Assembly: GCA_046094385.1 (NCBI GenBank)
Contig: JBJTHJ010000026.1
Coordinates: 1-8,479, forward strand
Reading direction: 5' to 3'
DNA from: ZLKRG08 sp046094385
Lineage (GTDB): Bacteria > Actinomycetota > Actinomycetes > Nanopelagicales > Nanopelagicaceae
DNA: 8,479 bases
The translations under genes and the position numbers were made by a program. How positions within the stretch are numbered: position 1 is the stretch's first letter; each line of letters begins with the position of its first letter. A model generated the notes under the pieces. It ran no database searches, was not told the origin of the DNA, and was given only the letters and a program-made list of their open reading frames with translations. This document shows positions 1 through 5,552 of this stretch, one piece after another.

Positions 1-612
1 GCCTGGGGCGAGGCAATCTTCGGAGCCGGTCGCGGTCAGATGCAGATGTTGATGTTGACCGTTGGTACCGGAATCGGTGGCGGCATTGTGGTTGATGGCA
101 GATTACATCGCGGTGCATTTGGAGTTGCCGCTGAGATTGGACATATGCGAGTGGTGCCAGAAGGACACTTATGTGGTTGTGGCGCTCGTGGATGTTTCGA
201 ACAATATGCATCCGGAAGCGGCTTGATGCGCCATGTCCGTGAAGCAATTGCAGCTACTCCAGATTTAGCAAGAAACCTTTTATCACTTGGAGATGGCACA
301 ATCGATGGGCTAAAAGGTCATCATGTAACGCAAGCTGCGCGTGCAGGTGATGTGGTCGCACTTGCGGCTTTCAACACGACTGCACAATGGTTAGGTGCAG
401 GGATTGCATCGCTTGCGGTGATCTTAGATCCAGCGGTTGTTGTAATTGGCGGTGGAGTTGTGGATGCGGGTGAGATCTTATTAAAGCCAACCCGCGAGAA
501 CATGGAGCGGAAGATGCCGTTTTCTGGAAAGCATCCCTTCCCACAGATCGTGCCAGCGACGCTTGGTAATGATGCCGGGTTGGTTGGCGTTGCAGATCTA
601 GCTAGAAGTTGA
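1..612 (+). CDS. ROK-family sugar kinase (glucokinase-like), 5'-truncated by window edge
   Basis: Likely phosphorylates glucose or a related sugar with ATP in the cytoplasm, as the first step of glycolysis or sugar recycling. Reading frame 1 is open from base 1, so the ATG at 40 is internal. The visible 203 residues begin AWGEAIFGAGRG, which in ROK kinases directly follows the catalytic Asp of the NDAN motif; that Asp and the N-terminal DxGGT phosphate loop therefore lie off the window (about 110 residues missing from a usual 310-320). Visible hallmarks are the glycine-rich VGTGIGGGIV segment, EIGHM with the zinc-ligand His (bases 142-144), and the ROK zinc motif CGCGARGCFE with Cys codons at 172, 178 and 193. 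The C-terminal DPAVVVIGGGV segment is also typical. Bases 613-647 separate it from the convergent oxidoreductase, with no convincing terminator hairpin. Sugar specificity (glucose, mannose, N-acetyl sugars) cannot be read from this part. Confidence 0.9.
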   Translation, partial: AWGEAIFGAGRGQMQMLMLTVGTGIGGGIVVDGRLHRGAFGVAAEIGHMRVVPEGHLCGCGARGCFEQYASGSGLMRHVREAIAATPDLARNLLSLGDGTIDGLKGHHVTQAARAGDVVALAAFNTTAQWLGAGIASLAVILDPAVVVIGGGVVDAGEILLKPTRENMERKMPFSGKHPFPQIVPATLGNDAGLVGVADLARS

Positions 613-638
613 GGAATTAATTTTTTGGAGAGTTATCT

Positions 639-698
639 ACTGGTTATCTATTGGTTTTCCATTGGTTTTCCATTGGCTTTCCATTGGCTTTCCATTGG
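639..698. repeat. 11-bp tandem repeat at the 3' end of the Gfo/Idh gene
   Basis: The plus-strand unit ATTGGYTTTCC is present four times without interruption at 650-660, 661-671, 672-682 and 683-693. The first two copies carry GGTTT and the next two GGCTT. A partial fifth copy (ATTGG) follows at 694-698, and a degenerate copy (ACTGGTTATCT) precedes at 639-649. The repeats encode the C-terminal tail of the minus-strand oxidoreductase, and its stop codon (648-650) falls at the junction between the degenerate and perfect copies. Because 11 is not a multiple of 3, each copy is read in a different frame, so any change in copy number changes the tail and the stop used. Confidence 0.9.
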
Positions 699-1637
699 GT
701 ATATAAGACCGATCTGACTTCTGATCTCATCTAATGATTGCATGATCGAAATTGTCTCTGGAAGAGTTAATAGTTCGCTACTTCGTCTACCCATAATCAA
801 CATCTTCTCGAAATAAATTGCTTGTTCGCGCAGGCCATGTCCACGATATTCATTCTTAAATTCCACCGTGTGGCCATCGTTATAAACCAAACGCATATTG
901 GTAGGTCGATAGAAGGAGGTCTCAAGCTCTAATCTGGCTTTGGTTCCAGAGACTGTAGCAAGGGTCGGCCCCTTCACCTTGAGATTGGTGGTAAATGAAG
1001 CATGAGCGCCATTTGGATATTCGAAGATCGCACTACTTTGATAATCAACGCCACCGATTACATCACCGCGAGCCGTGATTCGCTCTGGCTCTCCAAGGAT
1101 CATATGGATAAACGAGACTGGATAGATGCCTAGATCTAAAAGCGCGCCACCGGCATAGTTAGGGTCGGTGAGTCTTTGGATATGAGTTAGCGCCTGTCCG
1201 TGGTCTGCAATTACTGAATAGATCTCACCAAGCTCTGGCAACAATTCACGCAATTTTTGGATGTGTGGCAGGTAGCGCGTCCACATCGCTTCCATCAACA
1301 GTAAGTTGTTTTTACTCGCACAATCTGCCATTGCCATTGCTTCTTTTGCGTTTACTGCAAATGGTTTCTCGCAGAGTACTGGTTTTCCTGCGTTGAGAGC
1401 GAGGATGGTATTTGCACAATGTGCTTGATGTGGTGTCGCTACATAGATGGCATCAACATCTGAACTTACTAATTCTTCGTAACTTCCGTATTTGCTCACT
1501 GCAAGTTCAAATTCGTTTGCTTTCAGCTTTGAGCGTGAACCAACGGCAGCAATCTGCATCTCGGTGTAATCCAAAATATCTCGCGCAAATTCCCGTGCAA
1601 TCCCGCCTGTTCCGAGGATTCCCCACTTAATGCTCAT
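648..1637 (-). CDS. Gfo/Idh/MocA-family NAD(P)-dependent oxidoreductase
   Basis: A 329-residue cytoplasmic dehydrogenase, normal length for the family. The N-terminal Rossmann fold begins at once with WGILGTGGIAREFA (residues 5-18). VDAIYVATPH and CEKPFAVN follow; the EKP lysine is the conserved catalytic residue. Further on come MEAMWTRYLP and GGALLDLGIYP, a combination typical of the dihydrodiol dehydrogenase-like branch, which acts on sugars or trans-dihydrodiols. The substrate cannot be told; myo-inositol dehydrogenase is a less likely reading. The ATG at 1637 is the only good start; no purine-rich ribosome site is visible in the 36 bases upstream, which are shared with divergent plsC. 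The last 15 or so residues (MESQWKANGKPMENQ) come from an 11-bp tandem repeat and look like an acquired tail beyond the usual C-terminus. The gene faces the ROK kinase tail to tail. Confidence 0.9.
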   Translation of the reverse strand: MSIKWGILGTGGIAREFARDILDYTEMQIAAVGSRSKLKANEFELAVSKYGSYEELVSSDVDAIYVATPHQAHCANTILALNAGKPVLCEKPFAVNAKEAMAMADCASKNNLLLMEAMWTRYLPHIQKLRELLPELGEIYSVIADHGQALTHIQRLTDPNYAGGALLDLGIYPVSFIHMILGEPERITARGDVIGGVDYQSSAIFEYPNGAHASFTTNLKVKGPTLATVSGTKARLELETSFYRPTNMRLVYNDGHTVEFKNEYRGHGLREQAIYFEKMLIMGRRSSELLTLPETISIMQSLDEIRSQIGLIYPMESQWKANGKPMENQ

Positions 1638-1661
1638 GGCTTATGGTGGCATGCCAAGTGG

Positions 1662-1667
1662 CATAAT
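1662..1667 (+). promoter_or_regulatory. -10 box CATAAT for leaderless plsC
   Basis: CATAAT lies exactly 6 nt before the ATG at 1674, which puts the expected transcription start at or next to the A of the start codon. No Shine-Dalgarno sequence precedes that ATG. The same spacing is seen before lysE and the permease in this window. A perfect 10-bp palindrome, TGGCATGCCA (1647-1656), lies just upstream in the divergent gap. Confidence 0.5.
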
Positions 1668-1673
1668 GTCGCT

Positions 1674-2369
1674 ATGGCTGAGATTCCAAGCAAGCTTCCT
1701 TACGGAACGCTTCGTGCATTTCTTACGCCGATTTTATTGTTGGCATTTCGCCCAAAGGTTAAAGGTTTGCGCCATGTACCGGCAACCGGTCCATGTATCT
1801 TGGCAAGCAATCATCTCTCTTTTAGCGATTCCATATTTATGCCACTAGTGGTGCCACGTAAAGTTACCTATCTTGCAAAGGCAGAGTACTTCAACTCACC
1901 GGGATTGAAAGGTTTCATTCAGAAGTTAACTTTCATCGCACTTGGCCAAGTTCCGGTAGATCGAAGTGGTGGTCGTCGCTCTGAAGCTGCGCTACTTACT
2001 GGTCTGCAGATTTTGGCGGAAGGGGATTGCTTAGGCATTTACCCCGAAGGTACGCGTTCCCCTGATGGTCGGCTATATAAAGGGCGTACCGGTATTGCAA
2101 GGTTAGCCATGGAATCTGGTGCGCCAGTGATTCCAGTTGCGATGTTTAATACCAATGAGATTCAACCAACTGGAAAGTTGATGCCAAAAATCAAACGAGT
2201 GCGCATGGAGTTTGGCGAACCGATGTACTTCACTGGGGATTCCACCAACTTAAATACCTTGCGCGATGTGACCGATGAGATCATGCGAAAGATCCAGAGC
2301 ATGTCCGGACAAGAGTATGTAGATATATATGCCTCGAAACGAAAGAGCGAGATCTCCGAAGAGGATTAG
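1674..2369 (+). CDS. plsC: 1-acyl-sn-glycerol-3-phosphate acyltransferase (PlsC family)
   Basis: Transfers an acyl chain to lysophosphatidic acid to give phosphatidic acid, the precursor of membrane phospholipids, at the inner face of the membrane. The 231 residues hold the family's ordered blocks: block I NHLSFSD with the catalytic His47/Asp52 pair (HxxxxD), block II around GQVPVDRSGGRR (91-102), block III YPEGTRSPDG (123-132) that binds glycerol phosphate, and block IV VIPVA (152-156). A hydrophobic segment near residues 13-25 (LRAFLTPILLLAF) may anchor it. The start at 1674 is supported by the -10 box 6 nt upstream (leaderless). Its TAG overlaps by 4 bp the TAA of the convergent PD-(D/E)XK gene, leaving no room for a terminator between them. 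Some actinobacterial PlsC paralogues acylate other lipids, so exact acceptor specificity is open. Confidence 0.92.
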   Translation: MAEIPSKLPYGTLRAFLTPILLLAFRPKVKGLRHVPATGPCILASNHLSFSDSIFMPLVVPRKVTYLAKAEYFNSPGLKGFIQKLTFIALGQVPVDRSGGRRSEAALLTGLQILAEGDCLGIYPEGTRSPDGRLYKGRTGIARLAMESGAPVIPVAMFNTNEIQPTGKLMPKIKRVRMEFGEPMYFTGDSTNLNTLRDVTDEIMRKIQSMSGQEYVDIYASKRKSEISEED

Positions 2370-3025
2370 AGCGAGTTACGGGCCTCTAAGAATTTACAAG
2401 TTTGACAATCAACTCCGCTTGCTGGCAAATCACCTTCGAGCATCGTAATTAGATCTTCAACAAGTGCGCTAAATCTGACGGTATCGCGGGGGACCGGTAC
2501 ATATTTTTGTCTGATCTTAAAGCCATCACTCTCGGCGTGATCTGGATTCCAGACTAGAAGCCCCATCGAATCAACTCTTTGGCCATCTCCGACTGCGGGA
2601 TTTTCAAGGGAGAAGGCATAAGCTTCTAATTGCGGTGCGTAATGTGCCGCGCTATCTCGATCAGAGTCACTGACCTTGCAATCTATGAGCGCAAGTGAGC
2701 CATCGGAGTTCTCGCCCAAAACATCATATTTTCCGTAGAAACGCCACCTGGTCTCTTCGCCATTTACCTTGATTTTGGAGCTATTTATAAATTGTCCCCA
2801 TTTGGTAATGGTGCCATCGCCAAGTGTGGGATCAATATCTCGCAAAGTTGCACCTTGAAAAAACTTCTCTTGTTGATCAGCCAGAGTTGAAACTAGTGGC
2901 ATCACAGTAGGAGCTTGCACTTTGAACCAGTAGAAAACCCAGAGACATCTTCGACAAGTTGATAATCCAAAGGTGAGATCAGATGGCCTAATTGTTGAGC
3001 GGGTAGGAGTTGATGGTTTGATCAT
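2366..3025 (-). CDS. Small PD-(D/E)XK nuclease-fold protein (RecB/Cas4-like) with paired CxxC motifs
   Basis: A 219-residue protein with a RecB/Cas4-type PD-(D/E)XK nuclease core: GKYD (Asp101), a strand ending ALIDCK (Asp115, Lys117), and the RecB motif QLEAY (Gln132, Tyr136). These are the expected metal- and DNA-contacting residues, with Asp in place of the more usual Glu before the Lys. An N-terminal CRRC (Cys24, Cys27) and a C-terminal CQTC (Cys207, Cys210) flank the core, as the cluster cysteines do in Cas4 and AddB, suggesting an Fe-S or zinc site. This is inference: Cas4 has one N-terminal and three C-terminal cysteines. There is no helicase domain and no CRISPR context. The ATG overlaps the lysE stop as ATGA (3022-3025), so translation is probably coupled and the genes share an mRNA. 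No strong ribosome site is present. The biological substrate is unknown. Confidence 0.75.
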   Translation of the reverse strand: MIKPSTPTRSTIRPSDLTFGLSTCRRCLWVFYWFKVQAPTVMPLVSTLADQQEKFFQGATLRDIDPTLGDGTITKWGQFINSSKIKVNGEETRWRFYGKYDVLGENSDGSLALIDCKVSDSDRDSAAHYAPQLEAYAFSLENPAVGDGQRVDSMGLLVWNPDHAESDGFKIRQKYVPVPRDTVRFSALVEDLITMLEGDLPASGVDCQTCKFLEARNSL

Positions 3026-3666
3026 GTTGCTGTAACCGCCTGTACGATAATTAGAATTCCAAGGAGAATCATTACGCCTCCGCCACCAGAGCGTAGCTTC
3101 TCAAGTCTGCCACGGTCAGATGACAACCATTCGCGGGCTTGCCCTGCAAGTAAACCCCAACTGCTATCGCTAATTAGCGCGATGATGCAGAAGATCAGCC
3201 CCAAAAACCAGAGCTGCCAAGTAACCTGTCCGCGATCACGGTCGATAAATTGCGGACAGACGGCTGCGAAGAAGACGATCGCTTTTGGATTTAAGACGCC
3301 GACTACAAAACCCTCTCGCCAAGTTCGAAATGTAGATGGCCGGCCACCTGTTAAATCAGTCATCTCATCTGCATGTACCGCTCGTTTTCTAATCGCATCA
3401 AAGCCCAGATAGATCAGGTATAGGCCGCCGCCCCATTGGACTGCGATATAGGCCAACTCACTTCTCTGTAAAACCGGTCCGATGCCAAGTGCTGTCAATG
3501 TGGCTAGAACAAATGAGCCGCTGACATTTCCGGCGGCAGTGGCGACCGCGATCTTCTTGCCCCAGGAGATAGCCCGAGCGACGATAAATAAGACAGAGGG
3601 GCCAGGGGCCAGAATGATCAGGTAGGCGGCGATCACGTACTCAAGTAGCCGTGATGGGATGACCAT
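3022..3666 (-). CDS. LysE/RhtB-family amino-acid exporter
   Basis: An integral membrane protein, probably exporting an amino acid or derivative by proton exchange. Family marks are the first helix ending in APGPS (residues 20-24), GLYLIYLGFDAIRK, and the LNPKAIVFFAAVCPQFI signature; about six membrane segments can be drawn across 214 residues, the usual family length (about 205-215). The frame also opens at 3696, but the ATG at 3666 is preferred: it gives the usual short N-terminus before the first helix, and TTAAAT lies exactly 6 nt upstream, fitting a leaderless start. It is the first gene of a two-gene unit with the PD-(D/E)XK protein (ATGA overlap). It is divergent from padR, whose GATATATC operators lie about 60-105 bp upstream of this start, so PadR could affect it. 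Substrate not determinable. Confidence 0.88.
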   Translation of the reverse strand: MVIPSRLLEYVIAAYLIILAPGPSVLFIVARAISWGKKIAVATAAGNVSGSFVLATLTALGIGPVLQRSELAYIAVQWGGGLYLIYLGFDAIRKRAVHADEMTDLTGGRPSTFRTWREGFVVGVLNPKAIVFFAAVCPQFIDRDRGQVTWQLWFLGLIFCIIALISDSSWGLLAGQAREWLSSDRGRLEKLRSGGGGVMILLGILIIVQAVTAT

Positions 3667-3672
3667 TGGGGT

Positions 3673-3678
3673 ATTTAA
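3673..3678 (-). promoter_or_regulatory. -10 box TTAAAT for leaderless lysE
   Basis: On the minus strand TTAAAT is followed by the 6 nt ACCCCA and then the ATG at 3666. There is no purine-rich ribosome site before this ATG. The arrangement decides the start at 3666 over the upstream in-frame ATG at 3696. Confidence 0.45.
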
Positions 3679-3724
3679 GCACCCGGGTAGCGCCACGCCG
3701 AGGCGAGAGATTTGGCAAAGGCGG

Positions 3725-3803
3725 GATATATCGGGTTAGATTACGACCCGATATATCGAATCGATATATCCGCTAGATCGCCCAGATATCGAATACAGAT
3801 ATC
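3725..3803. promoter_or_regulatory. Probable PadR operator array (GATATATC / GATATC palindromes)
   Basis: A cluster of self-palindromic sites: GATATATC at 3725-3732, 3750-3757 and 3763-3770, then GATATC at 3785-3790 and 3798-3803. The first two belong to a perfect 12-bp inverted repeat, GATATATCGGGT (3725-3736) and ACCCGATATATC (3746-3757), with a 9-nt spacer. The second and third form another dyad, GATATATCG-AAT-CGATATATC (3750-3770). The last two sit in direct repeats of CAGATATC whose starts are 13 bp apart (3783 and 3796). They precede padR directly and end 23 bp before its ATG. AT-rich palindromes upstream of their own gene are typical of autoregulated PadR repressors, so this is the likely autoregulatory region; a padR promoter must lie within or beside it. 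Confidence 0.7.
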
Positions 3804-3810
3804 CAAAAGA

Positions 3811-3818
3811 AGAGAAGG
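3811..3818 (+). promoter_or_regulatory. Ribosome binding site of padR
   Basis: AGAGAAGG lies 8 nt before the ATG at 3827 and supports that start, in contrast to the leaderless genes nearby. Confidence 0.6.
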
Positions 3819-3826
3819 CAGCGCCA

Positions 3827-4354
3827 ATGCGTAGCAAAGCTGAGACCCTGGAGTTCACCCTCCTTGGCCTACTTAGCCAATCTCCGCTTCATGGCTATGA
3901 GATCCGAAAGCGCTTAAGTGCGATTTACGGACCATTTAGAGCGCTCTCATTCTCAGTTCTCTATCCGCAACTACGCCGAATGCTGGAAGCCGGTCTGATC
4001 TCCGAGCGGCTCGATGAAAGTACCCGCAGATCTCGAATCATCTACAGCATCACCAAGACCGGCGAGAAGAAGTTCGCAAAATTAAGCGATGCAGTTAATC
4101 CAAATTCTTGGGATGACGATGTATTTGAAGCGCGCTTTGCATTCTTTGGAGCGACATCATCTAGCAATCGAATAAGAATTCTTGAGGGACGCCACCGTCG
4201 CCTTAAGGAGAAGGCCGAATTGTTACGCGCTGAACTGGAGCGCGATGGCATGGGCCTTGATAAGTATCTAGAGGAGTGGCGACGTCACTCTCTGGAATCA
4301 GCCGAACGAGAAATCGCTTGGTTGGAAGAGTTGATTCAAACTGAGAGTAAGTAG
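3827..4354 (+). CDS. PadR-family transcriptional regulator
   Basis: A 175-residue DNA-binding regulator. The N-terminal winged helix (about residues 8-85) has the PadR marks LLGLLSQSPLHGYEIRKRL (12-30) and SVLYPQLRRMLEAGLIS, followed by the wing around RRSRIIYSIT. The C-terminal part (about 120-175) is a charged helical, coiled-coil-like dimerisation region of the Vir_act_alpha_C type (RHRRLKEKAELLRAELER through ESAEREIAWLEELI). It follows an array of GATATATC palindromes, which points to autoregulation. Its stop is 26 nt before ino1, and the two genes are almost certainly co-transcribed. A PadR-like gene beside ino1 is also known in mycobacteria (Rv0047c next to Rv0046c), so the pairing is old and probably functional. 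The ligand is unknown. Confidence 0.9.
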   Translation: MRSKAETLEFTLLGLLSQSPLHGYEIRKRLSAIYGPFRALSFSVLYPQLRRMLEAGLISERLDESTRRSRIIYSITKTGEKKFAKLSDAVNPNSWDDDVFEARFAFFGATSSSNRIRILEGRHRRLKEKAELLRAELERDGMGLDKYLEEWRRHSLESAEREIAWLEELIQTESK

Positions 4355-4366
4355 AGAGTGAAAGAG

Positions 4367-4372
4367 AAAAGG
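4367..4372 (+). promoter_or_regulatory. Ribosome binding site of ino1
   Basis: AAAAGG ends 8 nt before the ATG at 4381, in the 26-nt gap after padR. TATAAC (4373-4378) also occurs here but is only 2 nt from the ATG, too close for a leaderless start. Confidence 0.55.
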
Positions 4373-4380
4373 TATAACAA

Positions 4381-5478
4381 ATGACTATAAAAACTGCACC
4401 TGGTGACATTCGCGTCGCCATTGTAGGCGTTGGTAATTGTGCCAACTCTTTAGTGCAAGGCGTTGAGTACTACAAGAACGCTGCTGTCGATCAAGAGATC
4501 CCTGGTCTGATGCATGCCGTTGTTGGCGGGTACCACATCAATAACGTCAAATTCGTTGCCGCATATGACGTAGATGCCAAAAAAGTTGGTTCAGATTTAA
4601 GCGATGCCATCTGGGCATCCGAAAATAACACCATCAAATTCTGCAATGTGCCGAAGTCTGGCGTGGTCGTAGAACGTGGCAAGACCCTTGATGGTCTAGG
4701 TCGCTACTACAAAGAGACCATTGAAGAATCGAAAGCGGCCGAAGTTGATGTAGTAGCTTCATTGAAGGCCAACGAAGTCGATGTCCTAATCTGCTACCTA
4801 CCAGTTGGTTCAGAGGAAGCGGCTAAGTTCTACGCACAGTGTGCAATTGATGCCGGTTGCGCCTTCGTAAACGCCCTTCCAGTTTTTATCGCTTCCGATC
4901 CAGTTTGGGCCGATAAATTCACCAAGGCCGGTTTACCAATCGTCGGCGATGACATCAAGTCTCAGGTAGGCGCAACAATCACTCACCGCATCATGACCAA
5001 ACTCTTCCAGGATCGTGGTGTGCATGTAGATCGTACCTATCAGCTAAATGTCGGCGGAAACATGGACTTTAAAAATATGTTGGAGCGCGACCGTCTTGAA
5101 TCAAAGAAGATTTCAAAGACCAACGCAGTTACCTCACAGCTTGATTACGACTTAGGCGATAAGAACGTTCACATCGGTCCATCCGATTACATTCCATGGC
5201 TAGATGATCGTAAGTGGGCCTATGTACGTATGGAAGGCCGCGCATTCGGAGATGTGCCACTAAACCTCGAATACAAGCTAGAGGTTTGGGATTCACCGAA
5301 CTCTGCCGGCGTGATCATTGATGCGCTTCGCTGTGCCAAGCTAGGTCTAGATCGCAAGATTGGTGGTCCGCTACTTTCACCATCTTCATACTTCATGAAG
5401 ACACCGCCAACTCAATACACAGATGAAGCTGCTAAAGATAAGACCGAGCTATTCATCCAAGGAAAGCTTGAGCGTTAA
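4381..5478 (+). CDS. ino1: Inositol-3-phosphate synthase (actinobacterial type)
   Basis: Converts glucose 6-phosphate to 1L-myo-inositol 1-phosphate (inositol 3-phosphate) by an NAD-dependent internal oxidation, aldol cyclisation and reduction in the cytoplasm. In actinobacteria the product feeds phosphatidylinositol-type lipids and mycothiol. At 365 residues it matches the short prokaryotic form (M. tuberculosis Ino1 is about 367). Visible motifs are the NAD-binding VGVGNCANSLVQG (15-27), NALPVFIASDP, GDDIKSQVGAT (189-199, with Lys193), NVGGNMDFKNM (223-233) and the lysine-rich ESKKISKT (Lys242, Lys243, Lys246) of the active site. A good ribosome site precedes it and a strong hairpin terminator follows. 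It is probably transcribed with padR, 26 nt upstream. ROK glucokinase at the window start could supply its substrate, but that gene is not linked in an operon. Confidence 0.96.
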   Translation: MTIKTAPGDIRVAIVGVGNCANSLVQGVEYYKNAAVDQEIPGLMHAVVGGYHINNVKFVAAYDVDAKKVGSDLSDAIWASENNTIKFCNVPKSGVVVERGKTLDGLGRYYKETIEESKAAEVDVVASLKANEVDVLICYLPVGSEEAAKFYAQCAIDAGCAFVNALPVFIASDPVWADKFTKAGLPIVGDDIKSQVGATITHRIMTKLFQDRGVHVDRTYQLNVGGNMDFKNMLERDRLESKKISKTNAVTSQLDYDLGDKNVHIGPSDYIPWLDDRKWAYVRMEGRAFGDVPLNLEYKLEVWDSPNSAGVIIDALRCAKLGLDRKIGGPLLSPSSYFMKTPPTQYTDEAAKDKTELFIQGKLER

Positions 5479-5496
5479 TAGTTAATCTGCAAATAA

Positions 5497-5526
5497 CAAA
5501 AGCCCCGATATCTATCGGGGCTTTTG
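5497..5526. terminator. Bidirectional rho-independent terminator between ino1 and the membrane-protein gene
   Basis: A perfect inverted repeat with 14-bp arms, CAAAAGCCCCGATA (5497-5510) and TATCGGGGCTTTTG (5513-5526), around a 2-nt centre. The GCCCC/GGGGC core is flanked by A and T runs, so each strand reads as a GC hairpin ending in a T run. It lies 18 nt after the ino1 stop and 26 nt after the minus-strand gene's stop, and serves both convergent genes. Confidence 0.92.
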
Positions 5527-5552
5527 CCTTATCCCTCACGGAGAGTAGAGGG

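Noticed and set aside
40..612. ATG at 40 as the start of the ROK kinase
   Set aside because: The frame is open and clearly homologous from base 1 (AWGEAIFGAGRG), so the gene begins before the window.
639..698. 11-bp repeats as a CRISPR or transposon remnant
   Set aside because: Units are contiguous with no spacers, too short for CRISPR, and there are no inverted ends, target duplications or transposase.
1630..1848. 72-residue plus-strand frame overlapping the start of plsC
   Set aside because: It is out of frame with plsC, has no ribosome site, and its translation resembles no protein; it is a shadow.
2366..3025. Reading the PD-(D/E)XK protein as Cas4 of a CRISPR system
   Set aside because: No cas1, cas2, effector genes or repeat-spacer array in the window, and the cysteine arrangement (2+2) differs from the usual 1+3 of Cas4.
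3022..3696. Longer LysE reading from the ATG at 3696
   Set aside because: It adds ten residues (MALPGCLNTP) atypical for the family, and the ATG at 3666 has a -10 box at leaderless spacing.
4373..4378. TATAAC before ino1 as a leaderless promoter
   Set aside because: It is only 2 nt from the ATG, so transcription would begin inside the gene; AAAAGG at correct spacing and the padR context favour co-transcription.
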